Of a stretch of DNA of 64,000 bases, positions 7,651 through 16,858 are shown piece after piece. The translations under genes were made by a program, and so were the position numbers. Location: positions 186,001-250,000 of the forward strand of contig NZ_JAHXRL010000001.1 in assembly GCF_019392245.1 (NCBI RefSeq), read 5' to 3'. Source of the DNA: Sulfitobacter sp. CW3. GTDB taxonomy: Bacteria > Pseudomonadota > Alphaproteobacteria > Rhodobacterales > Rhodobacteraceae. The notes under the pieces were generated by a model. The model saw nothing but the letters and a program-made list of their open reading frames with translations, was not told where the DNA came from and searched no databases. Each line of letters opens with the position of its first letter. The stretch's first letter is position 1.

Positions 7651-9483
7651 ATGCTTGACGACAGCACATCAACACCAATTGCACAAATACAAGGGCTTAG
7701 GGTCGAATTTCAGACCCAAGACGGCCCTGTTTTGGGGGTCGAAAACGTCAGTTTCGACATTAATTCGGGTGAAACCGTTTGTGTTGTCGGCGAATCTGGT
7801 TCGGGAAAATCGGTATCGTCGCTGTCATTAATGCGTTTGGTCGAATTCGGCGGCGGAAAAATCGCTGGGGGTCGCCTATTATTTGAGCGCAAGGACAAGC
7901 CGGCAGTCGATTTGGCGCAGACCGATCAGGAATTGATGCGCGAAATTCGCGGCAACGAAATCGGGATGATCTTTCAGGAACCAATGACCGCGCTGAACCC
8001 GGTCTTTACCGTGGGCCGCCAGTTGACCGAAGGCTTGCGTTTGCACAAAGGCATGACCAAGGCCGAGGCCGAAGCCCGCGCGTTGGAATTGCTGACCCAA
8101 GTGCGAATCCCCCAACCGGACCAGCGGCTTAAGCAATACCCACATGAATTGTCCGGCGGTATGCGTCAGCGTGTTGTGATTGCGATGGCGCTGGCCTGTT
8201 CGCCGCGTCTGCTGATCGCAGATGAACCCACGACCGCGCTAGACGTGACCATTCAGGCCGAAATTCTGGCGCTGATCGACCGGCTGAAACGTGAGACCGG
8301 CACCGCCGTGATGTTCATTACCCATGACATGGCCGTTGTGGCGCAGATGGCTGACCGCGTCGTTGTCATGTTCCGCGGCAACAAGGTCGAAGAGGGCTCC
8401 GTCGAGGAAATATTCGAGAACCCGCAACACCCCTATACCAAGGCGTTGCTGGCCGCTGTGCCAAAGCTGGGCGAAATGACTGGCAAAGCCTATCCCGAGC
8501 CAATGAAATTGTTGGGCAGCGAAGACAAGGAAATCAAGCCGATCAAAGGCACGACCGAAACCTTGTTGACCGTGAAAAATCTGACCACTCGCTTTCCGGT
8601 CAAGGGCGGTTTTTTCCGCCGCACCATCGCAAATGTCCACGCGGTCGAGGATTTGTCTTTCACCATTAACAAGGGCCAAACCCTTAGCCTCGTTGGTGAA
8701 TCCGGTTGCGGTAAATCCACTGCCGGCCGGTCGATCCTGCGTCTTGTTGAACCGCTGTCGGGTGAAATTGACATCGGGGGCAAGGACATCATGGCGCTGA
8801 ATGCCCGTGATCTGCGCGAAGCACGGCTTGATATGCAGATGATCTTTCAAGACCCGTTTGCCTCGCTTAACCCGCAAATGCAGCTGTCTGATCAGGTCGC
8901 CGAACCGATCCACAACTATGGCACCCTCAAAGGGGCCGAATTGACCAAACGCATCGAGATGCTGTTTGACCGCGTCGAATTGCCCCGCAGCTTTATGCGC
9001 CGTTTCCCGCACGAACTGTCCGGTGGCCAGCGCCAGCGCGTCGCCATTGCCCGTGCTTTGGCCCTGAACCCCAAGCTGATCATCGCAGACGAAGCCGTGT
9101 CCGCGCTGGATGTGTCGGTGCAGGCGCAGGTCGTGAACCTGATGCTCGAGCTGCAACAAGAGATGGAGCTGTCGTTCCTGTTCATCAGCCACGATATGGC
9201 CGTTGTGGAACGGGTCAGCCATCAGGTCGGCGTGATGTATCTGGGCCGCATCGTCGAAATCGGATCACGGCAGCAAGTGTTCGAAAACCCGCAGCACCCC
9301 TATACCCAAGCGTTGATGAAAGCGGTGCCAATTGCCGATCCGCGTCAGCGCAAGAAGGAAAGCGAGCTGAACTTCAAACCCATTCCGTCGCCGATTCACC
9401 CGATCAGCTACACGCCCGAACCCTCCGTCTATAAAACCGTCTCTCCCGGCCATCAGGTGCTTTTGACCGACAGCGGATACTAA
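7651..9483 (+). CDS. Peptide-type ABC transporter ATP-binding protein with two fused ATPase domains (DppD-DppF type)
   Basis: A 610-residue cytoplasmic protein holding both nucleotide-binding domains that are separate DppD and DppF proteins in E. coli. First domain: Walker A GESGSGKS at residues 47-54, signature LSGGMRQRV, Walker B LLIADEP, and a DppD-type C-terminal tail. Second domain: Walker A GESGCGKS at 349-356, Q-loop MIFQDPFASLNPQ, signature LSGGQRQRV, Walker B LIIADEA, then the oligopeptide tail HPYTQALMKAVPIADP. All catalytic motifs are intact in both halves. It is transcribed divergently from the binding-protein/permease operon and is followed after 11 bases by the ArgE-like gene. 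The ribosome site before the ATG is weak. Confidence 0.9.
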   Translation: MLDDSTSTPIAQIQGLRVEFQTQDGPVLGVENVSFDINSGETVCVVGESGSGKSVSSLSLMRLVEFGGGKIAGGRLLFERKDKPAVDLAQTDQELMREIRGNEIGMIFQEPMTALNPVFTVGRQLTEGLRLHKGMTKAEAEARALELLTQVRIPQPDQRLKQYPHELSGGMRQRVVIAMALACSPRLLIADEPTTALDVTIQAEILALIDRLKRETGTAVMFITHDMAVVAQMADRVVVMFRGNKVEEGSVEEIFENPQHPYTKALLAAVPKLGEMTGKAYPEPMKLLGSEDKEIKPIKGTTETLLTVKNLTTRFPVKGGFFRRTIANVHAVEDLSFTINKGQTLSLVGESGCGKSTAGRSILRLVEPLSGEIDIGGKDIMALNARDLREARLDMQMIFQDPFASLNPQMQLSDQVAEPIHNYGTLKGAELTKRIEMLFDRVELPRSFMRRFPHELSGGQRQRVAIARALALNPKLIIADEAVSALDVSVQAQVVNLMLELQQEMELSFLFISHDMAVVERVSHQVGVMYLGRIVEIGSRQQVFENPQHPYTQALMKAVPIADPRQRKKESELNFKPIPSPIHPISYTPEPSVYKTVSPGHQVLLTDSGY

Positions 9484-9494
9484 AGGATCGCCCC

Positions 9495-10655
9495 ATGGCA
9501 GAACGTATGACCCCCTTTGCGCTGATGGAAAAACTGATCAGTTTTCCCACTGTTTCGCGTGACACGAATATCCCGTTGATCGATTGGGTGGCCGACTATC
9601 TGGCAAGCCACGGCATCGAAAGCCACCGCTATATCGACCCCGATCAGCCCAAACATGCGCTGTTTGCCCATGTCGGCCCTTGGGTCGAAGGCGCGGTGGT
9701 CTTGTCGGGCCATACGGATGTCGTGCCCGTTGACGGCCAGCCATGGGACACAGATCCTTTTACCGTCGTTGAACGCGATGGCCGATACTACGGGCGCGGC
9801 ACCTGCGACATGAAAGGGTTTGACGCGATGGCCATATGGGCCATGGTCGAGGCCAAGTACAGCGATATCAAACGGCCACTGCAAATCGCGCTCAGCTTTG
9901 ACGAAGAAGTCGGCTGCACCGGAGCCCCACCGATGATCGAAGCCATGCAACCGGTGCTGCCCAAGGGCGATCTGGTAATCGTGGGCGAACCCTCGACGAT
10001 GCAGGCGGTCACGGGCCACAAAGGCGGCTGTGGCTTCAACACCCACGTGGTGGGGTTCGAGGTCCATTCTTCGCTGATGCACACCGGGGTGAACGCGATC
10101 ATGGCAGGGGCCAAACTGATCGAGTGGGCCAATGACATGAACACCGAAAACTTTGCGCGCAAACCGTCCGAACTGGCCGCAATGTTCGATCCGCCCTTTA
10201 CCACCTGCCATGTCGGCCAGATTTCCGGCGGCACCGCCCATAACATCACGGCCAAGGATTGCTACTTTGCAATGGATTTCCGCGTGGTCCCCGGCGAGGA
10301 TAAAGACGCTTGGGGAACGGCCTACCTGAAAAAGGTGCGCGAAGTCGAAAAGCAGATGCAAGAAGTTGTGCCTGAAACCTATATCGAAGTCACGCCGCGT
10401 TTCGACGTCCCCGCCTTGCAACCCGAAAAGGACGGCTTGGCCGAAACCTTTGTGCGCCAGATCACCGGCGACAATGCCAGCCACAAGGTCAGCTACGGCA
10501 CCGAGGCCGGTCAATTCCAGGACGCAGGATACAGCGCTGTGATCTGCGGGCCCGGCGACATCGCGCAGGCCCACCAACCAAATGAATATATCGAAGTCTC
10601 GCAATTCGAGGCCGGGCATAAATTCATGCGAGACTTAATCGAACGATTGAAATGA
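9495..10655 (+). CDS. argE: M20 family deacetylase, ArgE (acetylornithine deacetylase)-like
   Basis: A 386-residue zinc-dependent peptidase of family M20 with the ArgE pattern: metal ligands H73 and D75 in SGHTDVVPVDGQPW, bridging D105 in GTCDMKG, catalytic E137-E138 in FDEEVG, the GEPSTMQAVTGHKG segment, and the C-terminal GPGDIAQAHQPNEY with the last metal histidine. The dimerisation insert lies at roughly residues 180-290. ArgE removes acetyl from N2-acetylornithine, but many alphaproteobacteria make ornithine with ArgJ. The position directly behind a peptide transporter ATPase, ahead of an oxidase and two further M20 enzymes, makes a catabolic deacylase more likely than a biosynthetic role. 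Family assignment is firm; the substrate is inferred. Confidence 0.82.
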   Translation: MAERMTPFALMEKLISFPTVSRDTNIPLIDWVADYLASHGIESHRYIDPDQPKHALFAHVGPWVEGAVVLSGHTDVVPVDGQPWDTDPFTVVERDGRYYGRGTCDMKGFDAMAIWAMVEAKYSDIKRPLQIALSFDEEVGCTGAPPMIEAMQPVLPKGDLVIVGEPSTMQAVTGHKGGCGFNTHVVGFEVHSSLMHTGVNAIMAGAKLIEWANDMNTENFARKPSELAAMFDPPFTTCHVGQISGGTAHNITAKDCYFAMDFRVVPGEDKDAWGTAYLKKVREVEKQMQEVVPETYIEVTPRFDVPALQPEKDGLAETFVRQITGDNASHKVSYGTEAGQFQDAGYSAVICGPGDIAQAHQPNEYIEVSQFEAGHKFMRDLIERLK

Positions 10656-10680
10656 CACAAAGCGCCCCTCCCAAACCTTC

Positions 10681-10745
10681 CATTCCAAATGGAAATAAAT
10701 CCCGGGGGAGGGGCCGCAGCGCGGCACCGGGGGCTGGCCCCCAAC
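10681..10745 (-). repeat. Dispersed intergenic repeat, copy 1 (minus orientation)
   Basis: Read on the minus strand: GGGGGCCAGCCCCC, a GC-rich stretch, then CCCCCGGGATTTATTTCC and ATTTGGAATG. It has the same head and tail arrangement as the copies at 18512 and 30950. It fills most of the gap between the ArgE-like and FAD oxidoreductase genes. Confidence 0.6.
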
Positions 10746-10785
10746 CCGGCCTCCAAATTGGCCCCGTCACATATAGAACGCGCGC

Positions 10786-12132
10786 ATGATGCACTTCCCC
10801 ATCAACACTACGACCCCGATCACTTATCCCGGCCCGCACAGTACTCAGGCAGATTTCATCGTCATTGGCGGTGGCATTATTGGCGTCTGCACGGCGCTGT
10901 TTCTGGCGCGCGAGGGCGGCAAAGTTATCCTGCTTGAAAAGGGCCGCATCGCGGGCGAACAATCCAGCCGGAACTGGGGCTGGATCCGGCAACAAGGGCG
11001 TGACCCAGACGAGATGCCGATTATGGCCGAGGCACAGCACCTTTGGCGCGAACTGGCGGGGCAGACCAATATCGACATCGGCTTGCGTCAGGGCGGGATC
11101 ACCTATTTTGCGGATAAACCCGGTCAGGTAGCAGATTACGAGGAATGGCTGCCCCATGCGCGGGCCAACGGTGTGGACAGCAAAATCCTGTCCTCGGCGC
11201 AGGTCAAGACCATGTTCCCCGGCATGGCGAAACCAGCCTTGGCAGCATTGGTGACGCCGTCCGATCTGCGTGCTGAACCATGGGTCGCGGTGCCCGCCTT
11301 GGCGGCGATTGCGGCGCGTGATGGGGTCGAAATCGTTGAAAACTGCGCCGTGCGTTCGCTGGATATTGCCGCGGGCCGTGTCGCCGGGGTGATCACCGAA
11401 TCCGGTCGGATCAGCGCCCCGCAAGTGGTGTTGGCGGGCGGGGCGTGGTCCTCGATGTTCTTGCGCAATCACGGGGTCAACATCCCCCAACTTTCGGTGC
11501 GTGAAAACGTGGCCGCGACCGAACCCCTGCCTGAAATTTATGCGGGGGCTGCCGCCAACCGCAAAGTGGCCTTCAGACGGCGCGAGGATGGCGGCTATAC
11601 GCTGGCCCCGCCCGGCGCGCCGGACCTGTTCATTGGCCCTGATGCCTTTCGCAGTTTCCCCCATTACCTGACCCAGCTTCGCGCGAATCCCTTCGGGCAG
11701 GTGCTGTACCCCTACGGACCCAAAGGTTTTCCAGACGCATGGGGCACCAAACGCCGGTGGCGCTATGATGAAACCACCCCATTCGAGGAAATGCGCATTC
11801 TGAACCCGTCCCCGAATATGCGCAAAATTAACCGTCTTTTGCGTAATTTTTCATCGCTGTTCCCGAATTTGCCTCCCGTCCGCCTAAAGGCTGCTTGGGC
11901 CGGTATGATTGATACAATGCCCGATATCGTACCTGTCGTGGATCAGGTGCCTAGTTTACAGGGGCTTACCATCGGCACGGGCATGTCGGGCCATGGATTT
12001 GGCATCGGTCCGGGGATGGGGCGGGTGTTGGCCGCACTGGCCATGGGGCGCGATGTGGGACATGACTTAACACGCTTCCGCCTGTCGCGCTTTAGCGATG
12101 GCAGCCCAATGGTTTTGGGCCCAAACGTCTGA
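10786..12132 (+). CDS. FAD-dependent oxidoreductase of the DAO (D-amino acid/glycine oxidase) family
   Basis: A 448-residue flavoprotein. The N-terminal Rossmann motif IVIGGGIIGVCTALF (GxGxxG at 28-33) and E51 at the end of beta-2 bind FAD. GEQSSRNWGWIRQQGRD follows, a signature of a DAO subfamily common in roseobacters. The C-terminal glycine-rich TGMSGHGFGIGPGMGR closes the FAD site. These enzymes oxidise the amine of an amino acid or secondary amine to an imine. No signal peptide or membrane segment is evident. The gene stands 130 bases after the ArgE-like gene and 19 bases before the first M20 amidohydrolase, so it may oxidise the amino acid released by deacylation. The start is the first of two adjacent ATGs, with a poor ribosome site. 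Confidence 0.82.
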   Translation: MMHFPINTTTPITYPGPHSTQADFIVIGGGIIGVCTALFLAREGGKVILLEKGRIAGEQSSRNWGWIRQQGRDPDEMPIMAEAQHLWRELAGQTNIDIGLRQGGITYFADKPGQVADYEEWLPHARANGVDSKILSSAQVKTMFPGMAKPALAALVTPSDLRAEPWVAVPALAAIAARDGVEIVENCAVRSLDIAAGRVAGVITESGRISAPQVVLAGGAWSSMFLRNHGVNIPQLSVRENVAATEPLPEIYAGAAANRKVAFRRREDGGYTLAPPGAPDLFIGPDAFRSFPHYLTQLRANPFGQVLYPYGPKGFPDAWGTKRRWRYDETTPFEEMRILNPSPNMRKINRLLRNFSSLFPNLPPVRLKAAWAGMIDTMPDIVPVVDQVPSLQGLTIGTGMSGHGFGIGPGMGRVLAALAMGRDVGHDLTRFRLSRFSDGSPMVLGPNV

Positions 12133-12151
12133 TTTTATTACCGGAGTTACC

Positions 12152-13321
12152 ATGCCGATCAAGAACCGCTTTGCCGAAACCCATGCCGATATCACCGCAT
12201 GGCGTCGCCACCTGCACACAATCCCGGAACTGCAGTTCGATCTGCCCAAGACCGCCGCGTTCGTGGCTGACAAGCTGCGCAGCTTTGGCATCACAGACAT
12301 CACCACTGGCATCGCTGAAACCGGTATCGTTGCGGTGATCGAAGGCAAAACAAACACCTCGGGCCGCACCATCGGGTTGCGCGCTGATATGGATGCCCTC
12401 CCGATAACCGAGGCAACGGGCCTTGAATACGCTTCCACGCATCCGGGCAAGATGCATGCCTGCGGTCATGACGGCCACACGGCGATCTTGTTGGGGGCGG
12501 CGCAGTATCTGGCCGAGACACGCAATTTCGATGGCCGCGCGGTGCTGATCTTTCAACCCGCCGAAGAAGGCGGTGGCGGTGGCAATGTCATGGTCGAGGA
12601 AGGCCTGATGGAACGCTGGTCCATCGACGAGGTATATGGCTTGCACAATATGCCCGATCATCCGGTGGGCGAATTTGCCATCCGCTCCGGCCCGTTGCTT
12701 GCGGCGGCTGATGAATTCGACATCGTGATTACAGGGCAGGGTGGCCATGCCGCCGCCCCCCACGAGGCCATTGATACCAACCTTGCCGCCGCCCATGTCG
12801 TTGTGGCGTTGCAATCCATCGCCAGCCGCAATGTTGATCCGCTAAAGCAAGTCGTCGTGTCAGTCTGCACCCTGCGATCCGACACCGACAGCCACAATGT
12901 CTTGCCGCAAACCGTGCGGTTGCGCGGCACTGTGCGCACGCTTGATGCGGGCATTCGTGATCTGGCCCAGGAACGGCTCGAGGCGATTGTCACCCATACT
13001 TGCGCTGCCTATCAGTGCAGCGCGGATATCATCTATGAACGCGGTTATCCTGTGACGATCAACGCCGAGGATAACACCCATTTCGCCGCGGAAGCTGCCG
13101 AAAAAGTGACCCCCGGCGTAGACCGTGATACCCCGCCCATCATGGCAGGCGAGGATTTTTCCTATATGCTGAACAAACGACCCGGTGCCTACATTATGCT
13201 GGGCAACGGCGACGGTGCCACGGTGCACCACCCGATGTACAATTTCAACGATGATGCCATCCCCGCCGGTTGCAGCTGGTTTGCCGAGATGGTTGAAACA
13301 CGACTACCCAGCGTGGGCTAA
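12152..13321 (+). CDS. M20D family amidohydrolase (hippurate hydrolase/aminoacylase type), first of a tandem pair
   Basis: A 389-residue M20D metallo-amidohydrolase. It shows the classical metal cluster: HACGHDGHTAILLGAA around residue 110, GLRADMDALP before it, EEGGGGGNVMVEEG, the lid-domain GQGGHAAAPHEAIDTN, and GEDFSYML near the C-terminus. Such enzymes cleave N-acyl amino acids (for example hippurate, N-acetyl or indole-acetyl conjugates). The ATG at 12152 is preceded by GGAG and gives the same N-terminus (MPIKNRFAE) as the next gene; the longer frame from 12098 would overlap the oxidoreductase gene. It is closely related to its downstream neighbour, so the pair arose by tandem duplication. 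Confidence 0.87.
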   Translation: MPIKNRFAETHADITAWRRHLHTIPELQFDLPKTAAFVADKLRSFGITDITTGIAETGIVAVIEGKTNTSGRTIGLRADMDALPITEATGLEYASTHPGKMHACGHDGHTAILLGAAQYLAETRNFDGRAVLIFQPAEEGGGGGNVMVEEGLMERWSIDEVYGLHNMPDHPVGEFAIRSGPLLAAADEFDIVITGQGGHAAAPHEAIDTNLAAAHVVVALQSIASRNVDPLKQVVVSVCTLRSDTDSHNVLPQTVRLRGTVRTLDAGIRDLAQERLEAIVTHTCAAYQCSADIIYERGYPVTINAEDNTHFAAEAAEKVTPGVDRDTPPIMAGEDFSYMLNKRPGAYIMLGNGDGATVHHPMYNFNDDAIPAGCSWFAEMVETRLPSVG

Positions 13322-13366
13322 GGTGCCCGCGCTCCACAGATAAAAACCTCCCAAAAAGGACCTACA

Positions 13367-14530
13367 ATGCCTGTTAAAAACCGCTTTGCGGAACTTCACG
13401 ATGATATCACTGCATGGCGCCGTGATTTGCACGAACACCCTGAAATCCTGTTCGAAACCCACCGGACATCCGCCACTGTCGCTGAAAAACTGCGCGCCTT
13501 TGGCTGTGACGAGGTCGTCGAGGGCATTGGCCGCACCGGCGTTGTTGGTGTGATCAAGGGCAACGCAACCACGTCGGGCAAGGTGATCGGCCTGCGCGCC
13601 GATATGGATGCGCTGCCCATTCATGAACAAACCGGCGTCGAATACGCATCGAAAACGCCCAATGCGATGCATGCTTGCGGCCATGACGGTCACACCGCGA
13701 TGTTGTTGGGGGCCGCGCAATATCTGGCCGAAACACGCAATTTTGACGGCACCGTGGTCGTGATTTTCCAACCCGCCGAAGAAGGTGGCGGCGGTGGCCG
13801 CGAGATGTGCAAAGACGGCATGATGGATCGTTGGGGCATCCAAGAAGTCTACGGCATGCACAACTGGCCGGGCATGCCAGCGGGCAGTTTCGCCATTCGT
13901 CCGGGCCCGTTTTTCGCCGCGACCGATCTGCTTGAGATCGAAGTCGAAGGTCTGGGTGGGCACGCTGCCAAACCGCACGAAACCATTGATACAATGGTGG
14001 TCACTGCGCAAATGATCACAGCGCTGCAAACCATCGTCAGCCGCAATGCCGATCCGATTGGCAATATCGTCGTGTCGATCACCTCGATTGAATCGTCATC
14101 CAAGGCGTTTAACGTGATCCCGCAGCGGGTTAACCTGCTGGGCACTGTGCGGACTTTGTCCAATGATCTGCGCGATCTGGCTGAAAAGCGCGTAACCGAG
14201 ATCTGCGAAGGCATCGCCGCGACGTTCGGTGCCACGGCCAAGGTGACCTATATCCGCAACTATCCGGTGATGGTGAACCATGATGACCAAACCGAATTCG
14301 CCGCCGATGTGGCGCGCAGTATTTCCGGTCAATGTGACGAGGCCCCGCTGGTGATGGGCGGCGAAGACTTTGCGTTCATGCTCGAAGAGCGTCCCGGTGC
14401 CTATATTCTGGTGGGCAATGGCGACACCGCCATGGTGCATCACCCGATGTACAACTTTAACGATGATGTGATTCCGGCTGGGTGCAGCTGGTGGGCAGGG
14501 CTTGCGGAACAACGCATGCCAATCGGCTAA
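13367..14530 (+). CDS. M20D family amidohydrolase (hippurate hydrolase/aminoacylase type), second of a tandem pair
   Basis: A 387-residue paralogue of the preceding gene, sharing the start MPVKNRFAE, HACGHDGHTAMLLGAA, EEGGGGGREMCKDG and GEDFAFML motifs in the same positions. The metal ligands are all present in both copies. Differences cluster in the lid domain and around the substrate cavity (for example FFAATDLLEIEVEGLGG here against LLAAADEFDIVITGQGG in the first copy), which suggests different acyl or amino-acid preferences rather than redundancy. The ribosome site AAAAAGGA lies seven bases before the ATG. It is the last gene of the rightward transporter/hydrolase group and converges on a glycosyltransferase gene. 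Confidence 0.87.
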   Translation: MPVKNRFAELHDDITAWRRDLHEHPEILFETHRTSATVAEKLRAFGCDEVVEGIGRTGVVGVIKGNATTSGKVIGLRADMDALPIHEQTGVEYASKTPNAMHACGHDGHTAMLLGAAQYLAETRNFDGTVVVIFQPAEEGGGGGREMCKDGMMDRWGIQEVYGMHNWPGMPAGSFAIRPGPFFAATDLLEIEVEGLGGHAAKPHETIDTMVVTAQMITALQTIVSRNADPIGNIVVSITSIESSSKAFNVIPQRVNLLGTVRTLSNDLRDLAEKRVTEICEGIAATFGATAKVTYIRNYPVMVNHDDQTEFAADVARSISGQCDEAPLVMGGEDFAFMLEERPGAYILVGNGDTAMVHHPMYNFNDDVIPAGCSWWAGLAEQRMPIG

Positions 14531-14540
14531 GTTTCGGTTC

Positions 14541-14565
14541 GGGCGCGGGGGCTAACCCTGCGCCC
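14541..14565. terminator. Hairpin between convergent genes (possible weak bidirectional terminator)
   Basis: GGGCGC-GGGG, a short loop GCTAA, and CCCT-GCGCCC form a GC-rich hairpin between the M20 gene and the convergent glycosyltransferase gene, whose stop codon lies in the loop. No T-run follows on either strand, so termination would be weak or Rho-assisted. Confidence 0.4.
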
Positions 14566-15568
14566 AGATCATCTGATAGACCGCGTCGATGCCATCGGCT
14601 TCGGCCTTGGCGCTGAAGTTTTCGATCACATAGGTGCGGGCGATATTGCCCATTTTATCGACATTCCCGTTCAGGATTTGTCTCGCAGCTAATGCGGCGG
14701 CTTTCGGGGTATCGACGATCACACCTGCGCGGCCTTGCGCGCTAAAGGCGCTGTAATATCCCGCCTCATAGCCAATGAACGGCACGCCGGATGCCATCGC
14801 CTCGAGCGGGACCATACCGTAGCCTTCGTATTGTGGCAGCTGCACGACCAGCGACAGCGCGCGCATCAGCGCGGGCAGGTCTTGGGCCGGGATTTCACCG
14901 GGAAACAGGATGCGGTCGGTCAGGCCGGCTGCTTTGATATCGTCTTTTAGGCCAGCAAGGAACGCCTGATGTTCGCGGGTGGCTTTCCCCAAAACCAAGG
15001 CGACAGCATCAGGATGATCGGGCAGCAGATCAATCATCGCTTTGACAAAGTGGTCAGTGCCCTTTTCGGGGCGAATGCGGCCAATCGTGGCGATGCCCAC
15101 GTTGCCGCCATACCCCAAGGCTTGCCACGATTTGGCGCGGTCTTGGGCAGGGTGAAACAGGGCGGTATCCACGCCGTGCGGCACCACTGCGCGGACGTGG
15201 GGCACGAAACTGGCGGCTTTGTCGGTGGTGGCGATCACGGCATCCATGCGGCTGATCAACCAGCGGGGATAGGCCGAATGCCGTCGTTGCGCCGCCGAGG
15301 TAAAGACGATCTTAATCGGCAGACGCAGGATGTCGCGCGCCCAAAGTGCGGCGCGCATTTCCGTATTGCGCCGCACATGCCAGATTGCCCCGTCGGTGGA
15401 TGCCGCGCGGGCTTGTTTCACGGTGATCGGATCGGGGCAGCCGGGCAGGGGGCGGCCGACAAGCGCCAGATCATAACTGTCCATCTGCGCGCGGATCACA
15501 TTGGCTGCCGTCGCCGACACGCCGGTAAAGTTCTTGTTAAAGTTGGTGACGAAAAGCTTTCTTTTCAT
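14552..15568 (-). CDS. Glycosyltransferase (GT4 type), probably lipopolysaccharide core
   Basis: A 338-residue GT-B fold glycosyltransferase. The C-terminal half carries the family 4 pattern: IGRIRPEKGTDHFVKAM, FPGEIPAQDLPALMRAL and the donor-binding EGYGMVPLEAMASGVPFIG with the E-x7-E spacing. The N-terminal half (FTGVSATAANVIRAQ, GRPLPG) resembles LpcC-like core mannosyltransferases of rhizobia and roseobacters. It overlaps the upstream waaA gene by four bases (ATGA), so it is translated with the Kdo transferase and probably adds the next core sugar on lipid A-Kdo at the cytoplasmic face of the inner membrane. The sugar cannot be determined here. Confidence 0.78.
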   Translation of the reverse strand: MKRKLFVTNFNKNFTGVSATAANVIRAQMDSYDLALVGRPLPGCPDPITVKQARAASTDGAIWHVRRNTEMRAALWARDILRLPIKIVFTSAAQRRHSAYPRWLISRMDAVIATTDKAASFVPHVRAVVPHGVDTALFHPAQDRAKSWQALGYGGNVGIATIGRIRPEKGTDHFVKAMIDLLPDHPDAVALVLGKATREHQAFLAGLKDDIKAAGLTDRILFPGEIPAQDLPALMRALSLVVQLPQYEGYGMVPLEAMASGVPFIGYEAGYYSAFSAQGRAGVIVDTPKAAALAARQILNGNVDKMGNIARTYVIENFSAKAEADGIDAVYQMIWAQG

Positions 15569-16851
15569 CCTGCTTCCAGCCCCAGCACGGCCACAAGCCG
15601 CGCGGCAATGCCATCAAGCTGGTCGTCCTGTGCGGCGACAAACCGTTTGGCAGCGTCGGTCATGTCAGTCAACTCGTGTGACGTCGACAGCAGATTGGCG
15701 ATAGTTGCGGTCAGATCATCACCGTCTTCAACGAAGTGCGCGGCACCTTCGGCTTCAAGCTGGGTATAGGTTTCGGCAAAGGCTGCAACATGTGTGCCCG
15801 ACAGAACCGCAGCGCCTGCTTGGGCGACCTCGAACGGGTTGTGCCCGCCGATGGGCAGCAGCGAGCCGCCTAAAAATACAATGTCCGTCATCGCATACCA
15901 CAGGCCCAATTCGCCCAGCGTATCAGCCAGATAAACCTGCGCGCCGGGCGCATCGCCGCGGCTGCGCCGGTTGCAGGTCAGGCCCGCCGCCGTCACCATC
16001 TCTTCGACCGCGTCGCCGCGTTCGGGGTGGCGCGGGGCAAGGATCAGACACAGGTCGGGGAACTGTTTCAACAACGTCTGATGCGCCTGTAAAACAGCGT
16101 CTTCTTCACCTTTGTGGGTCGAGGACGCAACCCATATAGGTCGGTGCCCCAGTGCAGCGCGAGCGTCAAACAGCGCGTCTTCGTCAACCGGCAGGGGCCC
16201 CGCCATGGATTTGAGGTTGATACCCCGCGCAACACGGTCCGAGGGCGCGTGCATGCTGACCATCTTGTGAGCCATCGCGTCGTTTTGGGTCAGGATCAGA
16301 TCGAACACATCAAACAGATAGGCGGCCATTTTCGGGTGCTTGCGCCATGTCTCGACCGATTTGTCGGACAGCCGCGCATTGACCAAGGCCATTTTAGCGC
16401 CCGTGGCATGGGTCCGGCGCAGCATTTGCGGCCAAAGTTCGCTTTCGACAAAGATCGCCGCGTCAGGCCGCCAATGGCGCAAGAACCGTTTCAACGGGCC
16501 GGGCGCATCAAGGGGGGCAAATTGGTGGACAGTGCGCGGCGGCATGCGTTGGGCGACCAGTGCAGCAGATGTGGCCGTGCCCGATGTGATCAGGAAATGC
16601 GCGCGGGGCAAAATCAGCCCCATGCGCGTGATCAGGGCCAGCACGGACAGGCTTTCGCCGACGGATGCGGCGTGCAGCCAGATCAGCGGGCCTGATCCTT
16701 GACGGTCTTGAGTGGCATGCCCAAGCTTTTCATGGGCGCGGCGCACCGGGACACCTTGCTCGCGCAGCTTGGCGGTTTGTGACCGTGCAAAGAACGGAAC
16801 CAACCCCATGCTGGCGACGACCCACGCACGATAGAGAAAAGGCACTGGCAC
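15565..16851 (-). CDS. waaA: 3-deoxy-D-manno-octulosonic acid (Kdo) transferase
   Basis: A 428-residue WaaA/KdtA, which transfers Kdo from CMP-Kdo to the lipid A precursor. Visible marks: an N-terminal hydrophobic anchor (about residues 5-22), LIWLHAASVGES with the catalytic glutamate, TSGTATSAALVAQRMP, FVESELWPQML, LVNARLSDKS, then the C-terminal Rossmann half with ASSTHKGEEDAVLQAH, LAPRHPERGD and the FLGGSLLPIGGHNPFEVAQAG motif. The length is normal for the family. The gene lies seven bases after moaA and overlaps the following glycosyltransferase by four bases, giving a three-gene leftward run. Confidence 0.93.
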   Translation of the reverse strand: MPVPFLYRAWVVASMGLVPFFARSQTAKLREQGVPVRRAHEKLGHATQDRQGSGPLIWLHAASVGESLSVLALITRMGLILPRAHFLITSGTATSAALVAQRMPPRTVHQFAPLDAPGPLKRFLRHWRPDAAIFVESELWPQMLRRTHATGAKMALVNARLSDKSVETWRKHPKMAAYLFDVFDLILTQNDAMAHKMVSMHAPSDRVARGINLKSMAGPLPVDEDALFDARAALGHRPIWVASSTHKGEEDAVLQAHQTLLKQFPDLCLILAPRHPERGDAVEEMVTAAGLTCNRRSRGDAPGAQVYLADTLGELGLWYAMTDIVFLGGSLLPIGGHNPFEVAQAGAAVLSGTHVAAFAETYTQLEAEGAAHFVEDGDDLTATIANLLSTSHELTDMTDAAKRFVAAQDDQLDGIAARLVAVLGLEAG

Positions 16852-16858
16852 GACCCTG

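Noticed and set aside
7469..7831. A 120-codon frame on the plus strand before the double ATPase gene
   Set aside because: It overlaps the ATPase start by 180 bases in another frame, has no ribosome site and no recognisable domain.
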